From contig NZ_PEGH01000017.1 in the NCBI RefSeq assembly GCF_002737755.1, positions 434,001 through 498,000 of the forward strand: DNA of 64,000 nucleotides, in the 5' to 3' direction. The notes beneath the pieces are model-generated. The model did no database searches, was not told the DNA's origin, and saw only the letters and a list, made by a program, of their open reading frames with translations. Positions 8,659 through 16,901 of the stretch are shown here, in pieces. Source of the DNA: Caulobacter sp. BP25 (GTDB taxonomy: Bacteria; Pseudomonadota; Alphaproteobacteria; Caulobacterales; Caulobacteraceae). The translations under genes were made by a program, and so were the position numbers. Within the stretch, counting starts at the first letter, position 1; each line of letters opens with the position of its first letter.

Positions 8659-10116
8659 TCAGGTCTTCGCGTTCATACGGCCGATCAGCGCCGTGGTGCT
8701 CTGACCTTGCTTGAGGTCCGCCAGCAGGATCTTGCCGCCATAGCCTAGCACGACATCGGAGCCGACCACGGTCTCGACCGTGTAGTCCGCGCCCTTGACC
8801 AGGACGTCGGGCTTGAACGCCTTGATCAAAGTCAGCGGGGTGTCCTCGTCGAACAGCACCACCAGGTCGACCGACGACAGCGAGGCCAGCACCGTGGCGC
8901 GCCCCTGCTCCCTCTGCACGGGCCGAGTGGGCCCCTTCAGCTTGGAGACCGAGGCGTCGGTGTTGAGGCCCACGATCAGCCGATCGCAAGCAGCCTTGGC
9001 CTGAGACAACAGCGACACGTGGCCGGGGTGCAGCAAGTCAAAGCAGCCGTTGGTGAAGCCGACCTTCAGGCCGCGCGCCCGCCAGCCTTCGACGATATCG
9101 CGCGCTTGGGCCAGGTCGGCGATCTTTATCTCGCCCGGCTCGCCCTGCTGGGACCCCGCCCGCGCCGTCAGCTCAGCGGCGGTCACGACGTCGGTGCCCA
9201 GCTTGGCAACCACCAGGCCGCCGGCCAAGTTGGCCAGATGCGCGGCCACGACCAGGCTGGCGCCCGCCGCTACGGCCAGGGCCAGGGTGGCGGCGACGGT
9301 GTCACCGGCGCCCGAGACGTCGAACACTTCCACCGCCGTTGCAGGCAGGTGGACCGGCGCCTCTCCGCGCACCGACAAGGTCATTCCCGCCCCGCCGCGC
9401 GTGATCAGCGCGGCCTCCAGCGCGGGCGCCATGGCGAGGATGGCCGCGCCAGCCTCTTCCGAGGCCTCGTCGCTATTCTCGACGATCCCGGTCGCCTCGG
9501 CGGCTTCCTTGCGATTGGGCTTGATCAGAGTCGCGCCGTCATAGCGGGCGAAATCACGGCTCTTGGGATCGACGATGACCGGCTTGCCGGCGGCGCGGGC
9601 GGCGGCGATCGCCTCGCGCACCACGGCGTCGGTCAGCACGCCCTTGGCATAATCGGACAGAACCACGACGTCAGCCGCCGCCAACCGAGCCTTGAAGGCC
9701 GTCAACAGCGCCGGAGCATCGCCTGGCGCTCGATCCTCGCGATCGACGCGCAGCATCTGGTGGGAGCCCGAGATGTAGCGGACCTTCTCGGTCGTGCGAC
9801 GGCCGGCATCGGCGATCAGCTCGGCGTCGAGGCCCGCCTCGCCGTCGATCATGCCGCGCAGGGCCGCGCCGGCCTCGTCCTGGCCGACCAGCCCGATCAG
9901 CACGGCCTTGGCGCCGAGCGCGGCGACATTGCGCGCGACATTGCCCGCCCCGCCCAGCATGGCGGTTTCCTTCTCGACCGCGATCACCGGCACCGGCGCC
10001 TCAGGCGAGATGCGGTCGACCGCACCGTAGACGAAGCGGTCCAGCATCACGTCGCCGAGGACCAGAACGGTCTTTCCGGCGAAAGCGCGGGGCAGGTGGG
10101 CGAGGATGTCGTTCAT
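8659..10116 (-). CDS. hldE: Bifunctional heptose-7-phosphate kinase / heptose-1-phosphate adenylyltransferase
   Basis: A 485-aa fusion making ADP-heptose for lipopolysaccharide core. Residues about 1-330 are a PfkB/ribokinase domain (LGDVMLDRFVYG near the start, and the GAGDTVAATLALAVAAG anion hole and catalytic Asp). Residues about 345-485 are a cytidylyltransferase-like domain with GFTNGCFDLLHPGHVSLL carrying the HxGH-type motif. The length is close to E. coli HldE (477). I chose the ATG at 10116; the in-frame sequence upstream belongs to a shadow of the next gene. Confidence 0.93.
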   Translation of the reverse strand: MNDILAHLPRAFAGKTVLVLGDVMLDRFVYGAVDRISPEAPVPVIAVEKETAMLGGAGNVARNVAALGAKAVLIGLVGQDEAGAALRGMIDGEAGLDAELIADAGRRTTEKVRYISGSHQMLRVDREDRAPGDAPALLTAFKARLAAADVVVLSDYAKGVLTDAVVREAIAAARAAGKPVIVDPKSRDFARYDGATLIKPNRKEAAEATGIVENSDEASEEAGAAILAMAPALEAALITRGGAGMTLSVRGEAPVHLPATAVEVFDVSGAGDTVAATLALAVAAGASLVVAAHLANLAGGLVVAKLGTDVVTAAELTARAGSQQGEPGEIKIADLAQARDIVEGWRARGLKVGFTNGCFDLLHPGHVSLLSQAKAACDRLIVGLNTDASVSKLKGPTRPVQREQGRATVLASLSSVDLVVLFDEDTPLTLIKAFKPDVLVKGADYTVETVVGSDVVLGYGGKILLADLKQGQSTTALIGRMNAKT

Positions 10117-10147
10117 GCGGAGTTCCGTACCGCTCCGCCCCGAAAAC

Positions 10148-11077
10148 TCAACCCTCGACGCTCTCGGCGAAGACGCCGCCGTGCTTTTCAGCCAGGCCCC
10201 GCGGGTCGGGATGGATGATGATGTCCGCTGACGGGAAGGCCTTGAGCAGCCGGTTCTCGGCGGCGACCATGATCGTATGCGCCTCGGCCAGCGAGATATC
10301 GGCGGCGAGATCGGCGTGCATCTGCATATGAACGTAAGGTCCCGAGGCGCGGGTGCGTAGCTGGTGGACGCCCAGGATGCGCGGATCGACCGTGGCCAAC
10401 TGGACAATGCGGGTACGCTCTTCCTCCGGCAACTCGCGGTCCATCAGCTGGCCCGACGCCTCGCGGAACACGCCGATCGCGCCCCAGATCAGCCACAGCG
10501 CCACCAGGAGGCCGGCGGCGGCGTCCAGCCAGGGCAGGCCCAGCCACGCCGCCGCGCCGACGCCGACCAGGGCGACAGCATTCGAGGCTAGGTCGGCCGC
10601 ATAGTGTGCACGGTCGCCGGAGATCGCGATCGAACCGCTGGCCCTCACGACGCGGGTCTGAGCGGTGATCAGGGCCAGGGTCAGTCCGATGGAAATCAGC
10701 ATCACCACGACGCCAGCCAGACCATGCTCCACCGGGCGCGGATGCAGCAGGGCGTTGATCGCTTCCCGTCCGATCAGCGCGCCCGAGGCGAACACGAGGC
10801 CGCCCTGCATCAGGCTGGAGAAGGCCTCGGCCTTGCCGTGGCCGAAGCGATGTTCGGCGTCGGGCGGTTCGGCCGCGTAGCGTACGGCGTAGACGGTGAT
10901 CAGCGAGGCGACGAGATCCAGCGACGAGTCCGACAGCGAGGCCAGGATGGCGACAGAGCCGCTGGCGACCCAGGCAATCGCCTTGACGACGATCAGGATC
11001 GACGCCGTCGCCACCGACAGCAGGGCGACCCGGCGGGTAGCGGCGCGAACTTCGGGGGAGTTTGCGGTCGGGGACAT
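10148..11077 (-). CDS. Cation diffusion facilitator efflux transporter
   Basis: A 309-aa CDF-family transporter with about six membrane segments in the first 215 residues and a cytoplasmic ferredoxin-like C-terminal domain. SLSDSSLDLVASL and DRAHYAADLASNAVAL carry the paired acidic metal-site residues of transmembrane helices 2 and 5, and EHRFGHGKAEAFSSL is the family signature after helix 2. It probably exports Zn, Fe or Mn in exchange for protons. It lies 31 bases upstream of hldE on the same strand, so co-transcription is possible. Confidence 0.9.
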   Translation of the reverse strand: MSPTANSPEVRAATRRVALLSVATASILIVVKAIAWVASGSVAILASLSDSSLDLVASLITVYAVRYAAEPPDAEHRFGHGKAEAFSSLMQGGLVFASGALIGREAINALLHPRPVEHGLAGVVVMLISIGLTLALITAQTRVVRASGSIAISGDRAHYAADLASNAVALVGVGAAAWLGLPWLDAAAGLLVALWLIWGAIGVFREASGQLMDRELPEEERTRIVQLATVDPRILGVHQLRTRASGPYVHMQMHADLAADISLAEAHTIMVAAENRLLKAFPSADIIIHPDPRGLAEKHGGVFAESVEG

Positions 11078-11133
11078 GGCCGCCTTTTAGCAAGGCGGCC
11101 CGACTTGCCCCAGCGCGAACGACTCGCGACGGC

Positions 11134-12219
11134 TCAGGCGGCGATACGGGGCTCAGGCCCCACATAGACCGACTGCGGCCGGATCAGACGCCCGCCGGCC
11201 AGTTGTTCGCGAGCGTGGGCGATCCAGCCAGCGACGCGGCCCATGGCGAAGACACAGGTGAAGCTGGACGGCGGCAAGCCCAGGGCCTCCAGCAGCAGGG
11301 CCGTGTAGAACTCGACATTGGTGTCCAGCGGCCGGTCAGGTTTGTGTTCGCGCAGGATCTCCAGCGCCGCCTTCTCGACCGCCTCTGCGAAGGCCAGGCG
11401 ACCCGGCAGGGCGCTGGAGGCGGAGGCGAGCTTGCGCGCGGCGGCCTTGAGGGCGTCGGCGCGCGGGTCGCGGACGCGATAGATGCGGTGGCCAAAGCCC
11501 ATCAGCCGGTCGCCACGCGCCAAGGCCTTCTCCAGCCACGGCCGCGCATTGGCCGGCGTCCCGATCGCGTCAAGCATCTCGATCACAGGTCCCGGCGCAC
11601 CGCCGTGCAACGGCCCTTTCAAAGCCGAGAGACCCGCCAGCACCGCCGAGGTCAGGCCGGCGCGGGTCGACGCGACGACGCGGGCGGCGAAGGTCGAGGC
11701 GTTCAGGCCGTGATCGCAGACCGTGACGAGGTAAGCGTCCAGCGCGGCGGCCTCGGCGTCCGACGCCGGCGCGCCCCGGGTCATGCGTAGGATGTCGGCG
11801 GTGTGGGAAAGAGACGAATCGGGGGCGACGGGGCTGTGGCCGGCGGCGACCCGAAGCACCGCAGGCGTGAAGACAGCGGGCGCGGCGATCAGCAGCAGGG
11901 CCGTGGGCAGGTCGTCGCCATCGGGCAGGCGTGCCATCAGAGCGCGCATGGCCTCGACCGGGTCCCGGCGCGCGAGACCCTCGTCCAGAGCCGCGACTTC
12001 CTTGAAAGCGCGGAGGCGGGCCTCGCCGAGCGCCGGGGCGAGATCGCTGGCCGCATCCTCGAAGAAGCCGTCGAACAGCAGGTGGGCGGCGTCCTCGTAG
12101 CGCGTGCGCCCCGATAGATCCTCGACAGCGTAGCCTCGGATCACCAGGCGGCCCCGGGCGCCATCGACATCGGACAGGACAGTGCGGGCAGCCACGACGC
12201 CCTCAAGACCATCGGACAT
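11134..12219 (-). CDS. Citrate synthase family protein
   Basis: A 361-aa member of the citrate/2-methylcitrate synthase family, shorter than the roughly 430-aa TCA-cycle GltA of proteobacteria. The active-site histidines are kept: His205 in GPLHGG and His244 in GFGHRIY. The third catalytic position reads NVEFYTA, with Glu303 where the canonical enzyme has Asp; this variant occurs in some family members. The start at 12219 has a GGAG site 8-11 bases upstream; the longer frame has none. It is divergent from a second, HTH-fused paralogue 74 bases away. Citrate or methylcitrate synthase activity is likely but the specificity is unknown. Confidence 0.82.
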   Translation of the reverse strand: MSDGLEGVVAARTVLSDVDGARGRLVIRGYAVEDLSGRTRYEDAAHLLFDGFFEDAASDLAPALGEARLRAFKEVAALDEGLARRDPVEAMRALMARLPDGDDLPTALLLIAAPAVFTPAVLRVAAGHSPVAPDSSLSHTADILRMTRGAPASDAEAAALDAYLVTVCDHGLNASTFAARVVASTRAGLTSAVLAGLSALKGPLHGGAPGPVIEMLDAIGTPANARPWLEKALARGDRLMGFGHRIYRVRDPRADALKAAARKLASASSALPGRLAFAEAVEKAALEILREHKPDRPLDTNVEFYTALLLEALGLPPSSFTCVFAMGRVAGWIAHAREQLAGGRLIRPQSVYVGPEPRIAA

Positions 12220-12255
12220 ATGCGGTCTCCTTTCGCGGCGAAGGAGCGCCTCCCC

Positions 12256-12290
12256 GGCTTGATCGTCAATCTTGATCAATATAATCAATC
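12256..12290. promoter_or_regulatory. Candidate operator between the two citrate synthase genes
   Basis: The 74-base gap between the divergent genes holds an AT-rich patch unusual for this genome. It contains a perfect inverted repeat TTGAT-N7-ATCAA at 12272-12288, the palindrome TTGATCAA at 12272-12279, and another TTGATC half-site at 12259. The HTH domain of the adjacent citrate synthase paralogue is an obvious candidate reader. This is inference from symmetry and position only. Confidence 0.45.
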
Positions 12291-12293
12291 TAT

Positions 12294-13466
12294 ATGGCCG
12301 ATTGGATGGACGCGGATCAGGTTCTGGAGCGGCTCGGCATCCGTCCGCAGACGCTTTACGCCTATGTCAGCCGAGGTCGGATCGAAGCGACCGCCCATCC
12401 GCGCGACCCGCGCCGCAGCCTCTATCGGGCCTCCGACGTCGCCGTCCTGGCCCAGAAGAAGGCGCGAGGGCGACGCGCGGCCGATGTCGCGGCCGAAGCC
12501 ATCGCCTGGGGCGAACCCGTTCTGCCCTCCGCGATCACGACGGTGGCGGGTGGAAAGCTCTGGTATCGCGGCCGCGACGCCGTCCAGCTCGCCGAGCAGG
12601 ACCTGACGCTGGAGAATGTCGGAAGCCTCTTACGCGGCGGCCACGGCGCGGCGCCAAAGGCCTCGCGTCGACCACCGCCACCGGAAGCGGACACAGCGCG
12701 CCAGCGGCTGTTCCTGACGCTCGCCCTCCGAGCCGGACGGGAGCCCCCGGCGCGGGGCCGCGCGTTCTTGGCCCTAGCCATGGAGGCCGCCGATCTTCTG
12801 GAGGCGGTCGTGGACGCCGCCACCGGTCAGGCCGGCGAGGGGCCAGCCCATGTCAGGTTCGCCGCCGCTTGGGGTCTCGACGCCGCCGGCGCGGATCTGG
12901 TCCGTCGCGCGCTGGTGTTGCTAGCCGATCACGAGCTGAACGCCTCGACCTTCGCCGCCCGCGTGGCCGCCTCGACCGGCGCCTCATTGTCCGCGGCCTG
13001 CTTGGCGGGCCTGTCGGCGCTTTCGGGACCCCTGCACGGCGGGATGGCCGCGCGGGTCGAGGCGTTCGTCGAAGAGGCCGAGCGCCGCGATCCAGCCCAT
13101 GCGGTGGCGGCGCGTCTGTCGCGGGGCGCGTCGATGCCAGGCTTCAACCACCCGCTCTATCCGGACGGCGATCCTCGCGCGGCGGCGCTGCTGACGGCCT
13201 TTGATCCCCCGCCGCTCCTAGCCGAGCTTCGCGCCGCGACCGAGGCGGCGACGGGCCTGTCGCCCAATATCGACTTCGCCCTGGTCAGCCTGGCGCGGGC
13301 GCTGAAGCTGCCCGCCGACGCGCCCTTCATCCTGTTCGCGACCGCCCGGAGCGCCGGCTGGACCGCCCACGCGATCGAGCAGTTGCAGAGCGGCCGCCTG
13401 ATCCGGCCCAGGGCGCGCTATGTCGGCGCGGCGCCCGAGGGCTACTCGCCTTCTTCCTCGTCATAG
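12294..13466 (+). CDS. Citrate synthase family protein with N-terminal HTH domain
   Basis: A 390-aa fusion. Residues about 3-55 look like a MerR/excisionase-type winged helix (DADQVLERLGIRPQTLYAY, then SRGRIEA, then RRSLYRASDVAVL). The rest is a citrate synthase fold with His248 in GPLHGG, His286 in GFNHPLY and Asp327 in SPNIDF, so the three catalytic positions are retained, although the usual Arg after the second His is Pro. It could be an active synthase, a metabolite-sensing regulator, or both. It is divergent from the 361-aa paralogue and overlaps the convergent exonuclease gene by 25 bases. Confidence 0.83.
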   Translation: MADWMDADQVLERLGIRPQTLYAYVSRGRIEATAHPRDPRRSLYRASDVAVLAQKKARGRRAADVAAEAIAWGEPVLPSAITTVAGGKLWYRGRDAVQLAEQDLTLENVGSLLRGGHGAAPKASRRPPPPEADTARQRLFLTLALRAGREPPARGRAFLALAMEAADLLEAVVDAATGQAGEGPAHVRFAAAWGLDAAGADLVRRALVLLADHELNASTFAARVAASTGASLSAACLAGLSALSGPLHGGMAARVEAFVEEAERRDPAHAVAARLSRGASMPGFNHPLYPDGDPRAAALLTAFDPPPLLAELRAATEAATGLSPNIDFALVSLARALKLPADAPFILFATARSAGWTAHAIEQLQSGRLIRPRARYVGAAPEGYSPSSSS

Positions 13467-14455
13467 CCGACCAGCCGCAGCGCGCGAGCGGGCAAGCCTT
13501 CCAGCTCGCACCAGCGCTCCAGCGCTTCCTCGCGGCCATGAGTGATCCAGACCTCGCCAGGACGAAGCTCCGCCAGCGTGCCCGTCAACTCGTCCCAATC
13601 GGCGTGATCGGACAGGATCAGCGGCAGCTCGACGCCACGTTGGCGCGCCCGGGCCCGAACCCTCATCCATCCCGAGGCGAAGCAGTCCACCGGGTCGGGG
13701 AAGCGCCGCGACCAGCGGTCGGCCACAGCGCTGGGCGGGGCGATGACGATCTGGCCGGCGAAGGCCTCCTTGGGTCCCGACGCGGTCGCCGGCGCCAGAG
13801 GGCCAAGCTCGACACCATGCGCCTCGTAAAGCGCATTGAGCCGCTCCAGCGCGCCGTGCACGAAGATCGTCTTGTCCCAGCCGGCCTCGCGCAGCAGGCG
13901 GATCACCCGCTGGGCCTTACCGAGCGCATAGGCGCCGACGATGTGGCAGCGCTCGGGAAACTGCTCGACTGAAGCGAGCAGTCTGCGGATCTCGCCGGCG
14001 TCTTCCGGATGGCGGAACACCGGCAGGCCAAAGGTGGCCTCGGTGATGAAGACATCACACGGCACGGGCTCGAACGCCGCGCAGGTTGGGTCGCGCCGGC
14101 GCTTGTAGTCGCCGGAGACCACCATGGTCAGGCCCTTCCAGCGGACCACCGCCTGGGCCGAGCCGAGGACATGGCCGGCCGGGACTAGGGTCACTTCGAC
14201 GCCGTCCCGCGCATAGGTCTGGCCATAGGCCACGGGCTCTCGCCGGCCGGCGAAGCCTTCGCCATAGCGGACGGCCATGATCGCCAAGGTCTGCGGCGTG
14301 GCGACGGCGACGCCATGGCCGGCGCGGGCGTGATCAGCATGGCCATGCGTGATCACCGCCCGGTCCACGGGACGGACCGGGTCGATGTAGAAGTCCCCCG
14401 GTGGGCAGTAGAGGCCTCCGGGCCGGGGACAGAGAAGATCTTCGGGTTTGATCAC
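13442..14455 (-). CDS. Ligase-associated DNA exonuclease (metallo-beta-lactamase fold)
   Basis: A 337-aa beta-lactamase-fold nuclease related to CPSF/SNM1 enzymes. THGHADHA at 36-43 is the metal site, and DHADWDEL near residue 290 supplies further ligands. The opening PEDLLCPRPGGLYCPPGDFYIDP matches the family usually encoded beside an ATP-dependent DNA ligase and a helicase. Neither partner is within this window. The start is the GTG at 14455 (VIKPEDLL); no ATG is better placed. The 3' end overlaps the HTH-citrate synthase by 25 bases. Confidence 0.85.
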   Translation of the reverse strand: MIKPEDLLCPRPGGLYCPPGDFYIDPVRPVDRAVITHGHADHARAGHGVAVATPQTLAIMAVRYGEGFAGRREPVAYGQTYARDGVEVTLVPAGHVLGSAQAVVRWKGLTMVVSGDYKRRRDPTCAAFEPVPCDVFITEATFGLPVFRHPEDAGEIRRLLASVEQFPERCHIVGAYALGKAQRVIRLLREAGWDKTIFVHGALERLNALYEAHGVELGPLAPATASGPKEAFAGQIVIAPPSAVADRWSRRFPDPVDCFASGWMRVRARARQRGVELPLILSDHADWDELTGTLAELRPGEVWITHGREEALERWCELEGLPARALRLVGYDEEEGE

Positions 14456-14510
14456 GGCTGGATATGACAACGCCTGACGGGCTAAGCCTATCCCTGTTGA
14501 GGGAGACGGC

Positions 14511-15011
14511 ATGAGCGACAACGAACAAAGCCGCCTAATCGCCACGGCGATGAACGAAGGCAGTCCGCAAGCCCGGGCCCTGGGCTTCTCCACGCTTGAG
14601 ATCGGCGACGCGACGGCCTTGCTGAAGGTCCCATACCGGCCCGAAATCGTCGGCGATCCAGAGACGGGCGTAATCGCCGGCGGCGTGGTGACCACCCTGC
14701 TGGACCACGCCAGCGGCCAGGCGGTGCACGCCGCCCTGGAGGCCTGGACCTCGATCGCGACCCTGGACCTGCGCATCGACTACATGCGGCCGGCCGAGCC
14801 GGGGCTGGACATCCTGGCGCGCGCCCACTGCTACAAGCTGACCCGCTCGGTCGCCTTCGTCCGGGCCGTGGCCTACGACCGCGATCCCGAAGATCCCGTG
14901 GCCACGGCCCAGGCGACCTTCATGCTCGACGCCAGCGCCGGAAAGAAGCCAGGCGCCAATCTCAAACCGTCGCGCATCAGCCGCGCCCGGACAGGGGGAG
15001 CCGAACAATGA
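14511..15011 (+). CDS. PaaI-family thioesterase
   Basis: A 166-aa hotdog-fold protein. GVVTTLLDHASGQAVHAAL is the signature helix of the PaaI/ACOT13-like acyl-CoA thioesterase group, with the Asp in the DHASG motif as probable catalytic residue. IATLDLRIDYMRPAEPG follows as the family beta strand. It overlaps the next thioesterase by the ATGA tetranucleotide, so the two are translationally coupled and may form a heteromer. Confidence 0.86.
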   Translation: MSDNEQSRLIATAMNEGSPQARALGFSTLEIGDATALLKVPYRPEIVGDPETGVIAGGVVTTLLDHASGQAVHAALEAWTSIATLDLRIDYMRPAEPGLDILARAHCYKLTRSVAFVRAVAYDRDPEDPVATAQATFMLDASAGKKPGANLKPSRISRARTGGAEQ

Positions 15012-15433
15012 GCGACGCCGACAGCCGCCTGGTCTCGATGCTGGAGTCCATTCCCTATGCTCGCTTCCTGGGCGTGCGCGCAGAGTTGGCCGGGGACGAG
15101 ATGACCGCGATCTTGCCGTTCGCCCAGCACATCGTGGGTAACCCCATGTTGCCAGCCATCCACGGCGGCGTCCTGGGCGCCTTCATGGAGATGACGGCGC
15201 TGGCGCAGCTGTCGGTGGCCGCGCCGATGACGCGCCAGCCGCGCACGATCGACGTTTCGATCGAGTACCTGCGCTCTGGCCGGCCGCTAACCACCTATGC
15301 CCGCGCCAGCATCAAGAAGCTGGGCCGCCGCATCGCTAACGTCCATGTCGAGGCCTGGCAGGAAACCCGTTCGGCCCCGATCGCCACCCTGCGCGGTCTC
15401 TTTCTGGTCGCGCCCAGCGAGGAGGGCGCATGA
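15008..15433 (+). CDS. PaaI-family thioesterase, second copy
   Basis: A 141-aa hotdog-fold thioesterase paralogous to the gene before it. IHGGVLGAFMEMTALAQ is the signature helix, here with Glu in place of the Asp seen in the first copy, and RTIDVSIEYLRSGRP follows. Start and stop are each fused by ATGA overlaps to the genes on either side, giving a tight three-gene run. The acyl substrate is unknown. Confidence 0.86.
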   Translation: MSDADSRLVSMLESIPYARFLGVRAELAGDEMTAILPFAQHIVGNPMLPAIHGGVLGAFMEMTALAQLSVAAPMTRQPRTIDVSIEYLRSGRPLTTYARASIKKLGRRIANVHVEAWQETRSAPIATLRGLFLVAPSEEGA

Positions 15434-15600
15434 AGCTGTCGCGCAAGGGCGGAAAGGCGGTCGCCAAGGGCGATCTGCCGTCCAAGCCCTGCGCGGCCTG
15501 CGGCCGGCCATTCACCTGGCGAAAGAAGTGGGCGAAGGACTGGGGTTCGGTGAAATTTTGTTCCGATACTTGCCGATCACGTAAAATTACTCCCGCGTAA
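15430..15600 (+). CDS. DUF2256 small zinc-ribbon-like protein
   Basis: A 56-aa protein whose ATG overlaps the TGA of the preceding thioesterase. It has four cysteines in two pairs, CAAC (21-24) and CSDTC (44-48), around FTWRKKWAKDW, which is the hallmark of DUF2256. The spacing suggests a small zinc-binding protein. In other bacteria this family is often found near photolyase-like genes; none is present here. The function is unknown. Confidence 0.85.
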   Translation: MKLSRKGGKAVAKGDLPSKPCAACGRPFTWRKKWAKDWGSVKFCSDTCRSRKITPA

Positions 15601-15734
15601 TGTGAATTTACCGCGATAACCTCCTTAAAATCGACGTAATGAAGCAAAGGTAACGTGAAATAACCAAGGGCAGCGCCTATATCCCTGATTACCGGATGCC
15701 AACGGGGCGGCCGGAGAAAAAAGGGATCAAGACC

Positions 15735-15833
15735 ATGACCATGAAGACCACCGCCGTGTCTGGCTTCGCTTCGCTCGTTCTGGCGGTTCTTCCGCTCGTG
15801 ATCATCGTCGGCTCGATCGCCCAGAGCCTGTAA
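15735..15833 (+). CDS. Small hydrophobic membrane peptide (32 aa)
   Basis: A 32-codon frame: a short charged start MTMKTTAVSG, then one continuous hydrophobic segment (SLVLAVLPLVIIVGSI) ending AQSL. It is followed within 20 bases by a strong hairpin, giving the layout of a complete small transcription unit. An AAGGGATC stretch precedes the ATG as a possible ribosome site. No family is recognised. It would be a single-pass inner-membrane microprotein if translated. Confidence 0.5.
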   Translation: MTMKTTAVSGFASLVLAVLPLVIIVGSIAQSL

Positions 15834-15850
15834 GTGATCGCCGCGTAACC

Positions 15851-15888
15851 TCCGTCGGGCCGCTCTTTTCGAGAGCCGCCCCGACGGA
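15851..15888 (+). terminator. Hairpin terminator after the 32-aa peptide gene
   Basis: TCCGTCGGG pairs with CCCGACGGA and the inner CTCT with AGAG around a TTTTCG loop, with a small mismatch in the middle. It sits between the small peptide gene and the convergent amidohydrolase gene, so it may serve both directions. There is no strong T-run. Confidence 0.55.
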
Positions 15889-15904
15889 GATGGCGACTTA
15901 AAGA

Positions 15905-16819
15905 CTAACGAGAATACAGAGACTTGGCCGTCCGATGCAGGATGGCGTGGCGAGCCGCCAGACGATCAATATCCACGTCGTAGCCGCCGCCGATGACCCC
16001 GACCACGGGGATTTCAAGAGAGAGACAAGCGCCCAGGACAAGGGCCTCCCGTCGCCCCAGCCCATCGTCGGTCAGCGACAGCCGGCCCAGCTTGTCGTCC
16101 GCGTGGGGATCAACCCCCGCGTTAAAAAAGACGATGTCCGGTCGGACGCTGGAAAGCAGCGCCGGCAGGATCTCATCCAGCTTTGTCAGATAAGCCCCAT
16201 CATCGGTTCCATCGGCCAACTCGACGTCGAGGTCGCTGGCCGCCTTGCGGTGCGGGAAGTTCTTCTCCGCATGCATCGAAAAGGTGAAGACGCTGGGATC
16301 GCCCTCGAAGATCCGCGCGGTGCCGTCGCCCTGGTGGACGTCGAGATCGACGACCAGCACCTGGCCGACCAAGCCTTCGGCCTGCAGTCGCCTCGCCGCC
16401 ACCGCCACGTCGTTGAACACACAGAAGCCCGCCCCGCTCTCGGCCGAAGCGTGATGGCTGCCGCCGGCGGTGTTGCAGGCGATCCCATGCTCCAGGGCCA
16501 GACGCGCAGCGAGCAGGGTACCGCCAGTTGCGGCTCGGGCGCGCGTCGCGACGCTTTCGGTATTGGGCATGCCGATCCGGCGCACCACGTCGGGCGGTAG
16601 GGACAGCTCGACCACGCCTCGGACGTAGTCCTCGGTGTGAGCCAAGCGAAGGGTCTCGATATCGGCCGGTTCGGGTTTCGCAAAGCCGTCAGCCCCAGGA
16701 ACGCCCTCGGCCTCCAGAACGGCGGCCAGCCGCGAGAACTTGTCCATCGGAAAGCGATGCCCCGCCGGCATCTCGGCGCGGAAGGCGGGGTGGTGGACGA
16801 TCGGTGGCGAGTAAGACAT
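15905..16819 (-). CDS. Histone deacetylase-family amidohydrolase
   Basis: A 304-aa member of the bacterial class II HDAC-like / acetylpolyamine amidohydrolase family. GGSHHASAESGAGFCVFNDVAVAA carries the His pair, VLVVDLDVHQGDGT gives the zinc-binding Asp and His, and a GVDPHADDKLG block follows. The start at 16819 (MSYSPPIVHHPAF) is chosen on family similarity; the longer frame is unlikely. It probably deacetylates a small amine or lysine side chain. It is divergent from tesB with an 82-base gap. Confidence 0.88.
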   Translation of the reverse strand: MSYSPPIVHHPAFRAEMPAGHRFPMDKFSRLAAVLEAEGVPGADGFAKPEPADIETLRLAHTEDYVRGVVELSLPPDVVRRIGMPNTESVATRARAATGGTLLAARLALEHGIACNTAGGSHHASAESGAGFCVFNDVAVAARRLQAEGLVGQVLVVDLDVHQGDGTARIFEGDPSVFTFSMHAEKNFPHRKAASDLDVELADGTDDGAYLTKLDEILPALLSSVRPDIVFFNAGVDPHADDKLGRLSLTDDGLGRREALVLGACLSLEIPVVGVIGGGYDVDIDRLAARHAILHRTAKSLYSR

Positions 16820-16901
16820 CGCTATCACGATGGGCGCCGCGACGGCCTGACGCAAGGTGACGACTTGCGGCGGCGAACAGCTGAGCCTATCGCACTGCGC
16901 C

